Assembly (NCBI GenBank): GCA_963970005.1 | Contig: CAXAMN010018757.1 | Location: 29,759 to 93,758, forward strand | From: Durusdinium trenchii | Taxonomy: Eukaryota; Sar; Dinophyceae; Suessiales; Symbiodiniaceae | Length of the DNA: 64,000 nucleotides | Direction of reading: 5' to 3' | In this document: positions 24,060 to 36,910 of the stretch, in pieces | Position numbering within the stretch: the stretch's first letter is position 1 | How the letters are laid out: every line of letters starts with the position of its first letter | Translations under genes and position numbers: made by a program | Notes under the pieces: model-generated | What the model saw: only the letters and a program-made list of their open reading frames with translations | Database searches by the model: none | What the model was told of the DNA's origin: nothing

Positions 24060-27000
24060 CCCCCCGCCGTGGCGCGGGGTCAAATTGCACAAAGTGAGAG
24101 CCTAAACGCTCATCCACCTCCTTGGCGAAAACGGGAGGTTCGGCGGATGTTTTGACAGCAAAGAAACGGCTGAGGCGGGCAAAAAGCAGCAATATCTCAA
24201 CTACCATCTACAAACATCTTCAGTGCATTTCAGTGTTACATGATACATCCAGGACAAAGAAGTTCCCGACCCAAATGCAAGTCAAGGATCCATGATTGCA
24301 GCCTGATTTCCAGATCTGTAGCAATAGTTTGGTGCCGAGAATATTGTCACTACTTGCCTGTCAAGTGCATGCAACTGTTGCTATTGGAGGTTCATGAACA
24401 TTACAGTATATAACTCATCTTTGCGATTGACATCCTGCAAACAACACAGTTCGACAAATCCTACCCACACAAGCACCAACCGATCTACAAGTACACCAAC
24501 CAGCAAGCACAAGCACAATTCCACCCGAGATGTGTGAATGATGTGCATGGCAAGCAGCTGCTCGTGGTTCCAATTGAAGCCCTCCATGACTAGTTGATGA
24601 GCGCGCGCGATCAAATTCAGACCATTGGCTTGGTTGAACTTCCTTGGCATGGCGCTCAACGCGCTGCTCGAAGTCAACGTGATCACCATGAACACAAATG
24701 TTGCTGAGACTCCCGTGGCGGTTTTGCTGGAAAGGTTAACCGAACTGTCCACCTGTTGGTTCTGTGTGGGGAGTGATGTTTACTCACCCAAAAACGGGTT
24801 AAAGGATGAGACCTAGCCTAGCGTTATCCATGTTTCACGGGTAGGTCAGTGACCGTTACGACTGTGTTGTGAGGAATTTGTCCGTCATGGCAGCTGCCAC
24901 TTCCAGGAACTTCCTTGGAATGACTGGGAGGACACTGTGAGAATCACTGTGGTATATCCACAGGTCCCCCCATGCAGTTGCACAGCATCTTCCTAAACAT
25001 GTACACCAACCATTCAAAACAAAAGGCACCGTTCAAAACAAAAGGCCCACCCCACTTTGGTCCCCACGAGCACCAGAAGAGCTTTCCCTGGAAAGCATTT
25101 CATCAACCAAACCGTGTGACAAACGGCGGCGACCCAAGAAAAAGAATTCAATACTTCAGGCATGCAATGAAGACGTAGAAAAAAACACACACGCCACACA
25201 CCACCACACACCACAACACACCGTCCCCGGTTCGCTGTTGGTTCCGCCCGGCTGCTCCGAGACGTCCTGTCCAAAGGTGTATCCGGCGCCCCGGGGAGAG
25301 ACACCCCAGCCCAAGCGGTCATCCGGATCGCTCCAGAGCAAATCGCACATGGCGCCCTCATGGGGCACCTGGCCGATAGAGGAAACCACGGGAGGTTCCG
25401 GGCGGTGGGAGCAGGTGGGAGGCGGGGCGCATGGGTGCCGCATGGTGATGTGGGAGGGTGTACAGCATCTGGAAGGAATCTAGCTTTGGATCTCTTTGAT
25501 CTTTCAATCTGAAATGTCAACAACTATATTTAGTGAAGGGATGTGACGGAGGATGGAAGGAGGATCACACACCACATAAAACCGCGCAAGCCTTGGCAAT
25601 CCCTCTCCCTGTCTGGTCAGGCTGGCAGCTCAAGCAAACACATCGAAAGGGCAAAAGCTCTAAATCACAACCGAATACAAACAGTATCAAACAGTCCTGA
25701 CATGGGAGGTCTAATCATCCACATCTAAACAGTTACATCACTATATATCACTATTAGCATACTTTAGCCCTATAACAACTTAGACTTATACAGTAACACC
25801 CCCCCCCCAAAAAAATGCACCCTTAGCCGCCTTAGCCTTCCACAGACTGTCACGTCGCAGTGCTTCTGTTGCCCCTTTTTTTTCGCCTCATGCTCCCTCT
25901 GTTCGCGCGTGTTTCACGTCAACGCCGTCGCGTCTTCATGCTCGTCTCCCAAGGCCTCTTGAACACGATCCAACTTCCTCACGTCATCCAGCTTGTCCTT
26001 GGGACGGTGGGCACAGCCCCGATGGTGGGGTGACGGTCTGGGCGGTCTGGGCAAACGCCGATGGTTCAGCGATCGAGACAGACTAGGGCGGGGGAATGAT
26101 CCGGATTGGGCCTGAGATCAGCATCTAATCCTCAAGGCATCAAAAGACATCCATCATGGACTGGGATGATTGGGTTTTGGTTCAGCCCCAACTGAACCTC
26201 CGTGGTGGCGAAGTTCCAGGAACACCCCTGGTGTACCCCTTGAAGTACTCACCCCGGCCGCACCCTGCGTTCGGCCCTGCACCCCCCAGCGTTCGGCCCA
26301 GGCGCGATGTTCGGGGACAACCCCCCATGCTGCGAGAAGATCTTGTTCTCAACCTTATAGGCAGTTGAAAGTCTCCCGTCCACAGTGAAACACTCAGCCG
26401 AGCCGACCTAGCCGACCTACCGCCTCTCAAAGAGTTCGATGGACCTGGTTTTGGAGTCCAAAACCCATACTTAGTAAAACCATGTAGTTCGTATTACAGC
26501 CCTTGACTTCCAAGACCATTAAACACATGGTTGACATGGTTTTGCGGTACAAAATCTTTAGCAAAACTAATGGTGGTTCGATAAAGCCTATTGAATCAAT
26601 GGCGGTTGGAAACCTAGGGAATACAGTATATAGGTACCGTGCTTGGAGGGTTGACACACTTCTCTCCGAACTTCGGAGAACCAAGCAAATCGGTTCTCAA
26701 GTTGTCCAAGATTCTCCAAGCCGGTTGTTCCCAGGCCGGCTTCTCGGACGATGCCCTTCTTATTATAGTGACCTGCTCAGGAGTCTACCCGAATGAATCC
26801 TTGGACCAGCTAGGCTCGGACTTTTCTTCTCGTTTTCGCAAGGGGGTCCGGAGCCCCAACCAAGCACCCTTCCCCATGGATATGGGGGTCCAGAATCTGA
26901 AGGCCATCAGGCGTCATGAACCTCATACAAAGCACCTGAGCTCACCAAAACTCTGTGGCTTTTGGATGCTTTTGGTTGGGGGCTTCCCACAGGTCACCCC

Positions 27001-30000
27001 TGCACGCGCTTCACCCCACCGGTCAGTCCAAAGAAGACGGCGACCCAGGCGGCCGGAGTCGGAGCTCGGCTCGACTCGGATGCAGCCGAAAGACCAGGGC
27101 AGTCAAAGGCAAATAATCGAAGAGGTCTGTAAACATCTTCCACACACTCTGGCTGCCATACTTCCGGTTGCACTCATCGAAGAAACCTCGATGAGTATGT
27201 CCGCGGCACGGGTTCAGGATCCTTTCACCCATTTGGGTGGGGGGAACCGGCTCGAGGGCATACCCTCTGAGAAGGTGAGCAGGTAGACTTGATGTAGGCG
27301 GTCTTGGAGGGTCGAGTCAGTCGTACCTTCTGAGAAGGGATGCTGATGTGGATCCCTCTAGACTCTACCAGGACACCCTAAGGTGTGCCTATTGATAGCC
27401 CCAAAAAGAGGTGATCGGGGTGTCCACTAACCACCCCGACAGCGGTTCCTGGATCATGGCGATGAGTCAAGGAGTTCGCCAGGAATGGCGATGTCGCCCA
27501 AGTGCGTCGCCGCTGGCGCCCAAGTCCGCTTCACCGAAGAACCCCATGAACCGTTGTAACCCCTCTCCTCGACCCATCTCACGACCCAGGCCATGCGTCT
27601 GGCAGACCGGACCTTGACCCGGTACTGGATCCATCACCCGGCTGCAGCCGTTTCCGAGTTCCATACAAGGAAGGCTCGCGGTCGCCTCCTTCCTAGCAAG
27701 AGGTGATCGGGAAGGAGACGCCCCCTAACCATCAGGCTTCTTAGCTCGACTCCCCCCTTGCCAGCATACCGTCCTGATCCCTTTTTTCCTTGCTCCCCCA
27801 TCAGTCCCCACCCTGCTGCGAGCAACCATAGATCTGTGTAATCTGCCTGCTCTCATGGTTGCCCCGCAAGATCGTGATCCTCAGCGGTCACCAGGAAAAA
27901 AGAACACACACAAAAAGAAACACCATCCGGAGTGAGAAGGCGGGTCGGAGTGCCGAACTGTGAGGCAGTCGTCCAGAACATTCCACTGGATGGGACGAGC
28001 ATGGACAACCACCCAACTCCATGTGGCTCCTGGAAACTGCATGGTTCGGCCTTCACCTTCAGAGTGGAGACAGATACCCTGTGGCCGTCAACATAGACCG
28101 AGAGTTCATCTACCACCCAGTGCTTTCAGGGTCCATGTGCGGTACTGCGAAGATGTCCAACTTGGGTGTCGGATTGGTGTGGTGAGGGTGGCTCAAGCAG
28201 ACCTGGTGCAAATCTTACCATTTTCCAGTGGATTTTGCACTTCGGGTGGTGTCTGACATGCTTTACCTCAATATGAGATCCGACCAAGCAGGTTACTTAC
28301 TCCGAATAAATGAGATCCGACCAACACAGTACCTCCACGTTACATCTATGATTCAACCGCTCCGCACTCCGCACGCCTCAACTGTAGGAAGTTCAGTATC
28401 TTGGCTCTCCCCAGAAGTGGTGGTAAAGCAATCTACAATAATCTATACGCCAAACATAATCTCCGTCACAAAAAGGGATGCCGAGCTTGGAGCAACCATA
28501 ACAAAAGGTCAAAGGATGAAACAAACCATGTGAATTGCTTGGACGGAAACTGGAGTAGGTTGAATCTATCTGAACCTGTGCTCAATGATGAAATTGTCCG
28601 AGTTCAGTCATATGAGGTGTGTTTCTATTCCTCTTTTGGGGTTGCTTGTTGGGTATTACAGCTTTGGGAGGTGCACTCTCATCAAATTTCCACCAGGAAA
28701 AAAAGGTATTTGAAACATCACCTGGTCTTCTGGATTTCCCCCACGCATCCCTCGAGGCCTCCCCAGCATCCCCCCTTTCAGATGCGGGCACTCCGCACGA
28801 ACCAAGAAAAAAACACCATGAACAAACACACGCACGACGAGGACGACATCCGGATGAGAGGCATTGCGACATATTGCGACTGTTTCTCACTGTGTTTTTT
28901 TCCAGAAGTCCTTCCCAAACACTCCATGGGACTGCCATGTATGCCTACATTGACCCCCAAAACCACCCCAATGTAGGCATAGAACTGGACCACTGGACCA
29001 CTCCAGGTTGGCTTTGGTTTTGCGCCACTGGAACTAGCCATCTGGTCGAGGATCACGGGGTGTCGGCCCACCCGGCCGAGGCTCCGTTCACGGTGCCGGA
29101 CCTTGAAACTCAGCAGGAGGGACACGCACTCGACGGAAAAGTAGCCTCGATCCACGTAGTCTCCTGCGCCCAGGTGGTGCGCCAGTAAAACGAGTGGAAG
29201 GGAGCTTTCGTGACGAGTGGACTCGGACGATGACAAAGAAGAAATGCATACAACATGCATCAGTTCAGCCTCAAACATGCCTGATAGGTGGGGCCGGTGG
29301 GGGTGTCTTAAGCAACAGTCACCTCTTAGCAAAGGCATTCATGGACCCATCCCCGGCGCCCTCCCCCCCAGCTCACCGGTACAGCTTGTTGACAACACGT
29401 GAGTTGAGGTTCTGGCCCACACCCCGTCCAAGCAGGAGCTTAGACTTACTTGAGATGACAATATAATTATCCGTTGGGTGCCCAATGAACATCCAGAAGT
29501 TGTGTAGTCCACGAACATGTTGCATCAACACAAGAGGTCTGAGACCTTACTATCTGCTGAGTACAAACAACGTGCAATAAAAACTTATCCCTTTCTTGGG
29601 ATGGGTCAAATCCTGGGGGCAATTGGTGATGAGCCCAGCATAGCCCGGCAGAAAGCAACAAAGAAACAACCACCAGGGCTCCCATGGCCGGGTTGTTACA
29701 TGGCTTAACCGCTAAGGGTCTATTGTTAGATGGGCCCCAGGGCCCTGGAACACGGAACACCCCGCTTACTTGCGTTCTTAACGAGTCGGTCCTACTATCC
29801 ATTCAAGCTACCAAGCCAATCATTCCAAAACGGATAGCAACTCAGCCCCACACATATCCACATCTGTCCTAGAAAAAGGTAGTTGGTATCTGGAAGGAAT
29901 CCGCCAATGCCTCAGGCACCAAAAGAGCTGCCACGGATGTTGGCCAACTGAACTGCTGGAAGGGTTGAACATGGTTGAACATGCGCGGCCGGCTATCCTG

Positions 30001-32339
30001 ATGGAGATGGAGATTGTTTGAGCCATACTCAAACACTCACACATAAAGGATCATCAAAGGCTCCATCATCATCCCTGTTTGGAGGAGCCCCCACCGTGCC
30101 GCACAACCAACCGTGCCTCACCCGGGTATAGGTGAGGTAGGTGAGCCCTAGACTTCCAAGACCCAAAAATGGTTGATCTCATTGTAGTGCAAAATCCTTA
30201 GTTGATTCGGTAAAGGCTATTAAATTATTGGTTGGAAGCCAAAAGGAGATCACGCATACCAGGACACCCTGTCAGGTGTGTCTATTGGCCCCGAAAAGAG
30301 GTGATATATGGGGTGTCCATTGATAACCCCGACCGTGGGTACTGATCTTTTTCCAGGTTTGGGGATTCACCCCGTTTGGGAAAATCGATGGCGCCAGGCG
30401 ATCCAAGATCCGGCAGGCGCCATCGGCGGTTCCAAACCAAGACCAAGCTTCGGAAGAGCTCCATCAAATCGTGAAACTGCCTTGGAGGTTGAGCGGGCGA
30501 AGGGGTCACCCTAGTCTTCCAAGACCATTCAAAGAAGAGGTTGATTCTGGTGTTTGTATTGTTAAAGTCCTGAGTAAAACAAAGGTTTAGTAAGAACTAT
30601 GTATATAATTCTAGTATAGCAAATACATGGTGGTTGGAATAGCTTGGAATCCGGATCTTCCCCTTTTCTCACCCCGGGTCTTGTTTCCGAACGACCCGTG
30701 GATCGGTGAAGACGGGCACGTTGGATCCAAGGCCGGTGGATCCAGCTCGGCGTTCACCATCAAAACGTCGTGGATTGTGACTGTTTCAATGTGACCATCA
30801 CACGCCAGGTCAGGTTTTCATGATCGACCCACCTCCTTAACTACAGTAATTATAAATATCCATTAATTAGGTGTGGAAAAAAAAACAATCCACCCATCCA
30901 AACTGGTGAGTGCTTCCCTGTCACCCACCCTTCCCCACAAAAAGAACCTGCTGCTTTCCTGCTTTCCCGAACGCGGCCGTGCGGCCCGTGGATGTCGCCG
31001 GAGATGGTCACGGGGCAACGCACGGGATGGACGTTGGATTCCTCGTGCAAGATCTCCTTGGCCAAATCACACAGCTGCTTCACCTCATTTTCGCCTCGGA
31101 ACCACCCGGAAGACGTATTGGCACGGGCACCCCGGCCGAATACGCCGCGAGCGGGCGATGGAGTGACGCAAGGATTCGGGATGCGAGCGCCGCAAAAAGA
31201 ATAGAAGAATGATACAAAAGCACACCGTGCCATCTCAAGCAGTATAAGTTATAAGTTAAAATCCATGTTTGCAAGGCTGCAAGGGCGCGTATGTTCTCAG
31301 GTGGGTTTGCTGCCCAAGCTTCCTGTAGGAAAGGGGCCATCAATCAGATCAATCATCACAATTATTAAGTGTGACAGGGTATAAAAGCCACACGGCTTGT
31401 AAACTGGTTGATGGTTTGCGGTCAAGAGAAAAGGTACAATGTCAAAACGGCTGCAATGTCAACACACTCCCAGTCTTGTTGCGGAGATAGCCCGCTCACA
31501 CTCAAGCTTGTACACGTACAACATGCGTAAAGCTGAAGGATCTTCTTTGTTTTCAGCCAACCATGGCTGCCATGAATGCAACATGTTTCATGGCAAAAGG
31601 CTTGCCAAAGGACATGCTAATTGCTAAACACTCAACTGATTCAGACTCCACACATGGAATGCCAAATGGATTTTCACACCTTGTTCGGGCTCAAGTACGA
31701 AAATGCTTGGGCCCTGGAAAGCCAGGTAGTTGGAGCCCTAGGGATTATGATTGCCCTCCCTGGAAGAAAAATATGGAAATTCAACATGGCCCCTGGAAAG
31801 ACCATTCTCCTCTACCAACAGGGGGTCGTCCACGTAACCATGTTTGTTGCAGGGAGGGTATATGGAGTCGGCAGGCGTCCAATTTACTGCTGCCCGTTGC
31901 CAACTGTTGCTTTTGTCTCGAACTGGGATGGATGGGCATCATATCTGATATCGAGTGTATATATACCCTATATATGTATCCCTATGATATTCAATCAGGT
32001 GTTCAAAATGTAAAGCCCGCTTGGAGCAAAACGTGAACAGATTCACTCTACTCACTCTACAGTCCGTCATTGAGTTTGTGGAGGTGACAACCAAACATAC
32101 GCCTGCCCCCCTGCTGCTCATGTACAAGCACTCTTCCCCCTTTCATGGGCCCCTGCACTGCGCAGTGCCGGAAACGCACATGTTACTGCACATATATAGC
32201 CCAACAGGTTCTAAACCACGGAGGCTGCCAGTTTTTGCGCTGAAAAGTGTACCACCTGCGGGCAGTTGGGGTTTTCGCAGGTGGCCGAGCCACTGAGGAA
32301 CTTGCATTCCATCAACCGAGCAATGCATTTGTCAATGTC
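24060..32339 (-). CDS. Serine/threonine protein phosphatase 2A catalytic subunit, 13 exons identified
   Basis: Metal-dependent PPP-family phosphatase. Exons in transcript order: 32339-32291, 31094-30986, 30480-30452, 29910-29869, 29163-29085, 27879-27827, 27186-27095, 26353-26306, 25997-25956, 25368-25253, 24642-24559, 24357-24291, 24120-24060. All junctions keep phase. Signatures appear in order: [98 protein letters not shown] and FDPAPRR. The metal-binding Asp, His and Asn residues of GDxHG, GDxxDRG, GNHE and HGG are present. PP2A rather than PP1 is indicated by the [12 protein letters not shown] and FDPAPRR segments. Donors are 6 GC, 4 GA and 2 GT, and every exon begins with G after AG. 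The initiator exon (upstream of 32339) and the C-terminal tail exon are not located. No disabling change was seen in the exons found. Confidence 0.95.
27370..27444. repeat. Hairpin element, family B
   Basis: Contains GGACACCCTAAGGTGTGCC, a middle AAAGAGGTGATC and a GGGGTGTCC arm that pairs with the start. Close relatives are at 30260-30334 and 36911-36985, all three with the same order of GACACCC, GGTGATAT/C and GGGGTGTCC. It lies in a phosphatase intron. Confidence 0.6.
30260..30334. repeat. Hairpin element, family B
   Basis: Begins ACCAGGACACCCTGTCAGGT and ends GGGGTGTCCATTGATAACC, pairing GACACCC with GGGTGTC. It sits about 115 bases from the short phosphatase exon 30452-30480, within an intron. 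Confidence 0.6.
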
Positions 32340-33086
32340 CTGAGCGGTTGAAAAAACGATCTGGTGACGACAACCCCGTGCCCACCCATGGTGTCATATC
32401 CACGCGTAGCGCTTCGGGTAGGTTGCGGTAGATCCTGCATCAAAGTAAAGATTCGGGTGTTCAAGATCTCAACAGTACAGGTGACTCAAACACTCAAAAC
32501 ACACGAGCCTGCAGGTTTTAGCGGAAATACCCGCCTTTTACCCATCGGTTTTGGATGGTGCTTGATGTGTGAGCCGTGGCCATCTGACAACTGTCAGTTG
32601 TAGGGTCTGTGGCATGTGATCTTCGAGTGTTCGATTCTCATTCTTTGCATTTGAGCCTTGCATCTGGCTCAGGGCTCAACTTTAGAACACCGCAGCATTT
32701 GCGGCTGCAAAGCCCTGAAGAGTCCCAAGGGGGACTCTTAAGCTAGGCATGATAAATACCTTGCTGCAGTCGTAGAGTTCTGCGTTGGGCGTAGCTGCGA
32801 CCTGGTCGAAAGTTGTACGGCATATACAATACATTAGGGTGGTGCCAGAGGGGTCAATGGGACGGCAGTCCCATGGCAGTCCCAGACTCGTCGTGTCTAT
32901 GGATCCGGCGAAGCGCGACCACCCGCCGTTCCCGACCCCCCAGGCTGGCACCGACCCGTCGTTTCGGCACGGGCCACATAAAGCCACAGCGCTCAACGCG
33001 GAAGCCGCAAAAACTGCCGGTGAATGGATTCGACCAGTGGTCAGTTTAGCTCTTAGTTCGGCCCAAATCGGGCTTTTCGGAGCAAG

Positions 33087-33280
33087 GTGGCTGTGATTGA
33101 TGAAGCACTGAAATGGATCCGACAGGGTTTTTGGAGGGATGCGAAGCCCTGCCTTTTGGAAGATCCCAAGATTGACCCGCACGGAAATCTGTTCAACAAA
33201 CTCATGCACACCTTGGAGAACATGCGGGATGAACACTTTAAACGAAGCGCCAAAAGGGTCACCGCACGTGGCCGATCAAC
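33087..33280 (+). CDS. Candidate plus-strand exon, unrecognised
   Basis: After an AG|G acceptor at about 33087 the plus strand encodes AVIDEALKWIRQGFWRDAK and continues with charged, Trp- and Leu-containing sequence to about residue 60. The composition is protein-like, but the minus strand is also open here for a long distance. A plus-strand exon would conflict with the direction of the recognised genes. No domain is recognised. Confidence 0.25.
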
Positions 33281-34749
33281 GGCATTTCGTTGCATTTGCA
33301 CCCTTTTAAGTGACTTTCCTTACTTCTGCCGGTTTCTTTCTCATTTGCTTCCACCTGGACCCTCCAAAGTAATTATACTAATTATCCCGTATAGAAAATG
33401 ACATGACTGACCCTAAGTCTATCATATTACCATAATATTACCCATTTGTCCAAGGTACTTGGACCAGTACGACTGCACACCTCTCCCCCCAGTCGCGCGC
33501 CGGCCAAGGCACCAGGTTCCGAGGGCTCCCCGGGACTGCGGTGCGATCCATAACCACATGAGCCGCCCGTGGCGGGTTCAGCACGGCCACGGCTTGCACG
33601 GCGGCTGGTCCCCGACCGGCGACGGAGCTCAGAAGGTGCTACGGTTGGGGCGTTCCAACAACGTGAGCTCAGGCAGGCCCCTCCTTGGGGTGTCCATTTG
33701 GAAGGAACAATTGGCTAAGGGGTGTCCAATGGGCAACCCTTGTGGTTGCTGGTAATTCACATCTGTCCACGAGTTTAAGATGTCGACGAACAACAACATC
33801 GAGGGGTGCTCTTGTTTCTCCACCAAGTCGGGAGCGCATGCCGCCAAAAGGCGCGCGCAGGGTTCCGGGAGCGTTTTTTGCATTTGTAGTATGGCCCTGT
33901 GTCCTGCCGGTGTCCTCAATCCCTTTTTGTTCAGCATCCGAACAAAGCATGGAAGCTCCACCTTTTGAGATCGCCCAAGGGGGATCAGTATGGAAAAAAA
34001 GCACCAAAAACTGATCCACATGCCTTCTGAAATGGTGCAACTTAACTCTCTCAAATGTCTCCCTGCTCTTCTCAGAGGCTTGCAGGGGCATCCGTCGGGT
34101 CAGCCGTTCTCCACGGCCCGGGCCGTTCTCCGCCGCTCCGGTCCGCCTCTGCTCCAAGTCCCGCAACTGCGCGAAGAGCTCGGCGGTGGTCCTGGTCGAG
34201 CCAGACGCGGCGGTTCGATTTCAAGGGTCTTCATGGTAGGCGATAAACGATGGATGGCTGTGATAGGTAGATGAAGCCACTGTAGACCTTTGGAAATCTG
34301 TGAGCACCACGTGGACACCATGTGGAAACTGGGATCTGCTTGCCATGAATTTGGTGGGCTGGATGCCCCGACAGCTAATATATGAGCACACTTAGACAAA
34401 TGCTCGCAAGAGCTAAATCAGTTGTGATTTCCCAGTGCGTTAGCCCTGTACGTTGCTGAAAGCTAGACCTTGACTTGCAGAACGGAAAGGTGGCAAAGTC
34501 CGCATCAACCGAATGTTGTAACAAAGACGCACTAGCACTTTACGGGAGAATGAGGGTAACAGCGTGGTCAACAGTTCAAACAAAAGACAGTTTCAGGTAC
34601 GAAACATCCGATTAACAGTGTCTTTGTTAGTCACTGGGGTGGTCGAGTTCCTTTCTCAACAGGAGTCGACACACAAACACACAAAAGGATACAAAAAGTC
34701 ATGGAAATACGACAGGGAATGGTTTCTCCTCTTTCTCCACTGGTGTGTT

Positions 34750-34926
34750 CTCCAAGTTTTTTGGGGAGGGTACAATGTAGATGGAGCACAATTTGAGCAT
34801 ATGATTATAAAGGAGTGGGAACCCGATAGCCTCCTGAGGGTATTGGGAAAGTGGCATGATGTATACAAGGAAAGCACCCAGCAAAATCCTAACAAATATG
34901 CGCAAAGTCTCTGGGAAATCATCTGA
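34750..34926 (+). CDS. Candidate plus-strand terminal exon, unrecognised
   Basis: The end of a longer open frame reads FWGGYNVDGAQFEHMIIKEW, then a charged stretch, and finishes at a TGA at 34924-34926. It resembles real protein more than random translation. Together with the candidate at 33.1 kb it hints at a plus-strand gene, but I could not connect the two and know no homologue. Confidence 0.25.
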   Translation, partial: LQVFWGGYNVDGAQFEHMIIKEWEPDSLLRVLGKWHDVYKESTQQNPNKYAQSLWEII

Positions 34927-35841
34927 GATCAAAGCATCCTATCAAAATTGTCATATTACCAGCTCTGCCAAAGCCTCCCCTACCGGCAGTTTCAAAGGGG
35001 CGCAATATCCACTCACGTAGGGACTAACAAGTACCCATCACTAAGAATCCGGGCCCTCAAATACTTAGGGGGGCATCGGGTTTTGAGGATGGAGGGTCTG
35101 ACCCCTGCCATGGAGGGCCCAAGGATTCGTAGGGTAAGGCAATTTGGAACATGACATAGCCCTTTCGCCTCCAAAAGTCTCCAATCGGCAGACTGGACCT
35201 TTTCAGTGACGGTTTGTTTGGAAGGCTCGTCTACCAGGTGCATCGAAGTCCTGTCCATTAGACGCCCCTTAAGCTAAAAACCATTGGACACCCCTTAGGA
35301 ATCTAAGTGTTTGACAAGTGCTTTTGAGGGATCCTCGTATAGAATCACAACTTTTTAAGGGATACTTGTGAATGGACAGGATTTGGGATTCGGGTCGCTG
35401 GAGACGTCGGCCGCCTGCGTGTCAATCCATGTCATTCCGTGTCGGTGGTCAAAACCCGAGGAAACCAAGGGGTGCTCATTGGTCACTCCTTAAGCCTAAG
35501 GAGTGTCCAATGGACATACCTTAAGAAAACCCGATGTAAGCCCATACCGTGTCATTCCGTGTCGCCCGATCTCGGAGTTCATGGTTCTACCCTGTCCTGT
35601 TACATCAGGATTTTTTTTCACGTTGTTCTCTTAAATCGGAACTGTTACTGGGGTTCTCTTACATCGGGAATGTGTTACTGAAAGAGGTGCTCATTGGACG
35701 CTCCTTATAACAGGTGAACATCAAAAATCATTGGACACCCTTTTGAATCGTCTGGTATGAATCCTGTTTGGCTCTTACCAGCAAGCGTTGTGGATGATGA
35801 TGGTAAAGGCATGTAAAGGCTCCTACTGCTATAGGGGGACA

Positions 35842-35919
35842 CACCCTATCGAGCTCTACAAAAGGCAATTGGCTTTGGCCCACCCTATCAAGCTCTACAA
35901 AAGGCGATTGGCTTTGGCC
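35842..35919. repeat. Two-copy 39-bp tandem duplication
   Basis: Two adjacent copies start CACCCTATCGAGCTCTACAA and CACCCTATCAAGCTCTACAA and end in GGCTTTGGCC. They differ at three positions. Confidence 0.85.
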
Positions 35920-36000
35920 GCCCCACAGCTGACTCTTCTCATTGGCTTCCTGGCGCGGTGGTTGCGGTCCGAAACCAAATCGACTCCACATGTTCCCTCC

Positions 36001-36081
36001 AGCACCTTCAAAGGGGTCACCTGGCTGGAAGCCCCTACACTACCTAGGGATCTCCATTGGTGACCCCTTTGAAGGTCCAGG
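36001..36081. repeat. Hairpin element, family A, inverted relative to the 2.6-kb copy
   Basis: Begins AGCACCTTCAAAGGGGTCAC and ends GACCCCTTTGAAGGTCCAGG, an almost perfect inverted repeat. Its reverse complement matches 2591-2670 through the loop. It is a second well-preserved family A copy. Confidence 0.75.
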
Positions 36082-36165
36082 CTTGAATTCATGGTCATTC
36101 ATTCGGGTTTAAAGCCGAGACCTGCACCCCCAGGCGCCTGCTGACCGGCCCGTCTGACCGGGTTC

Positions 36166-36561
36166 ATGACTTGGCTTCGCTCAGGGGTTGGTCTTTCCAC
36201 AAAAATATCACACATATTGCATGATACTTTGCCTGGCTCGGCAGCGATCATTTCACATGGTGGCATGGCGCCCCAAAGTCCCGACGGGATGTCCATCCCT
36301 AGTGCCATCCAGGCCCCCAAACCGAAACTGGCCCTGCCAAACGCATCCCAGTTTGCGCAAATCTTGCGCTTCAAGGACAGCGGAAGGCCACCTGGTGGGG
36401 TCACCCAACTGGTCCAACAAACATTGGAACCGTTGGCCTGGGGGCAGCAGGACCTTCGGCCACGCCCAGCATCGACGGGTGCGGAGCCAATTTTTTTGGA
36501 CGCTGGAGAGGGTCTGTGTGGCTCCTTACTAGATGTGTCATCTGTAAGGGTCAATGGGTGA
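36166..36561. other. Long open stretch on both strands, unassigned
   Basis: The plus strand is open for 131 codons (including NASQFAQILRFKDSGRPPGG) and the minus strand for 173 codons across the same region (including LKRKICANWDAFGRASFG). Both are protein-like and neither is recognised. Because one must be a shadow of the other, I do not call a gene. Confidence 0.3.
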
Positions 36562-36693
36562 AAAACAACCACTTGGAGGCAGTAGAGCATGGATCCACCA
36601 CAAGTGGTAATACTTTCCATTTCGAAAACAATCTCGCGTTCTCCCTTGCTAATCTCGCTCTCCCCTGCTGCTGTAGCTCCTCAAAATGCCCTG

Positions 36694-36843
36694 GCCACCT
36701 CAAAAAACATCGAACACGGACATGAATTCCCCTTCCAAAACCTTCTGCACCATTTTACACCTGAGCTCTACTCGGGTCGCCTGGATCGCTGCCAGCTCTT
36801 GATGCAAATCCATCTCCTCCGCATCGTGGACCTGCTTCAGCCT
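36694..36843 (-). CDS. Candidate exon encoding a short coiled coil
   Basis: The minus strand reads VHDAEEMDLHQELAAIQATR and then VELRCKMVQKVLEGEF. Charged and leucine positions recur as in a coiled coil. The reverse frame lacks such a pattern. Splice boundaries are approximate. It could belong to a minus-strand gene upstream of the phosphatase. Confidence 0.4.
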
Positions 36844-36910
36844 TAGGCAGGTACTGGCAGGGACTGGGACTGGTGGTTTGAGGGGTTTGGGATAGGCATA
36901 TATATGGCAT

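Noticed and set aside
29467..29802. Minus-strand open frame within the phosphatase gene
   Set aside because: It lies in an intron between exons 29869-29910 and 29085-29163, which join in phase without it.
24240..31233. Assignment of the phosphatase to PP1, PP4 or PP6
   Set aside because: The N-terminal [12 protein letters not shown] and C-terminal FDPAPRR segments and the middle WSDPDD region fit PP2A better. PP1 has different C-terminal sequence.
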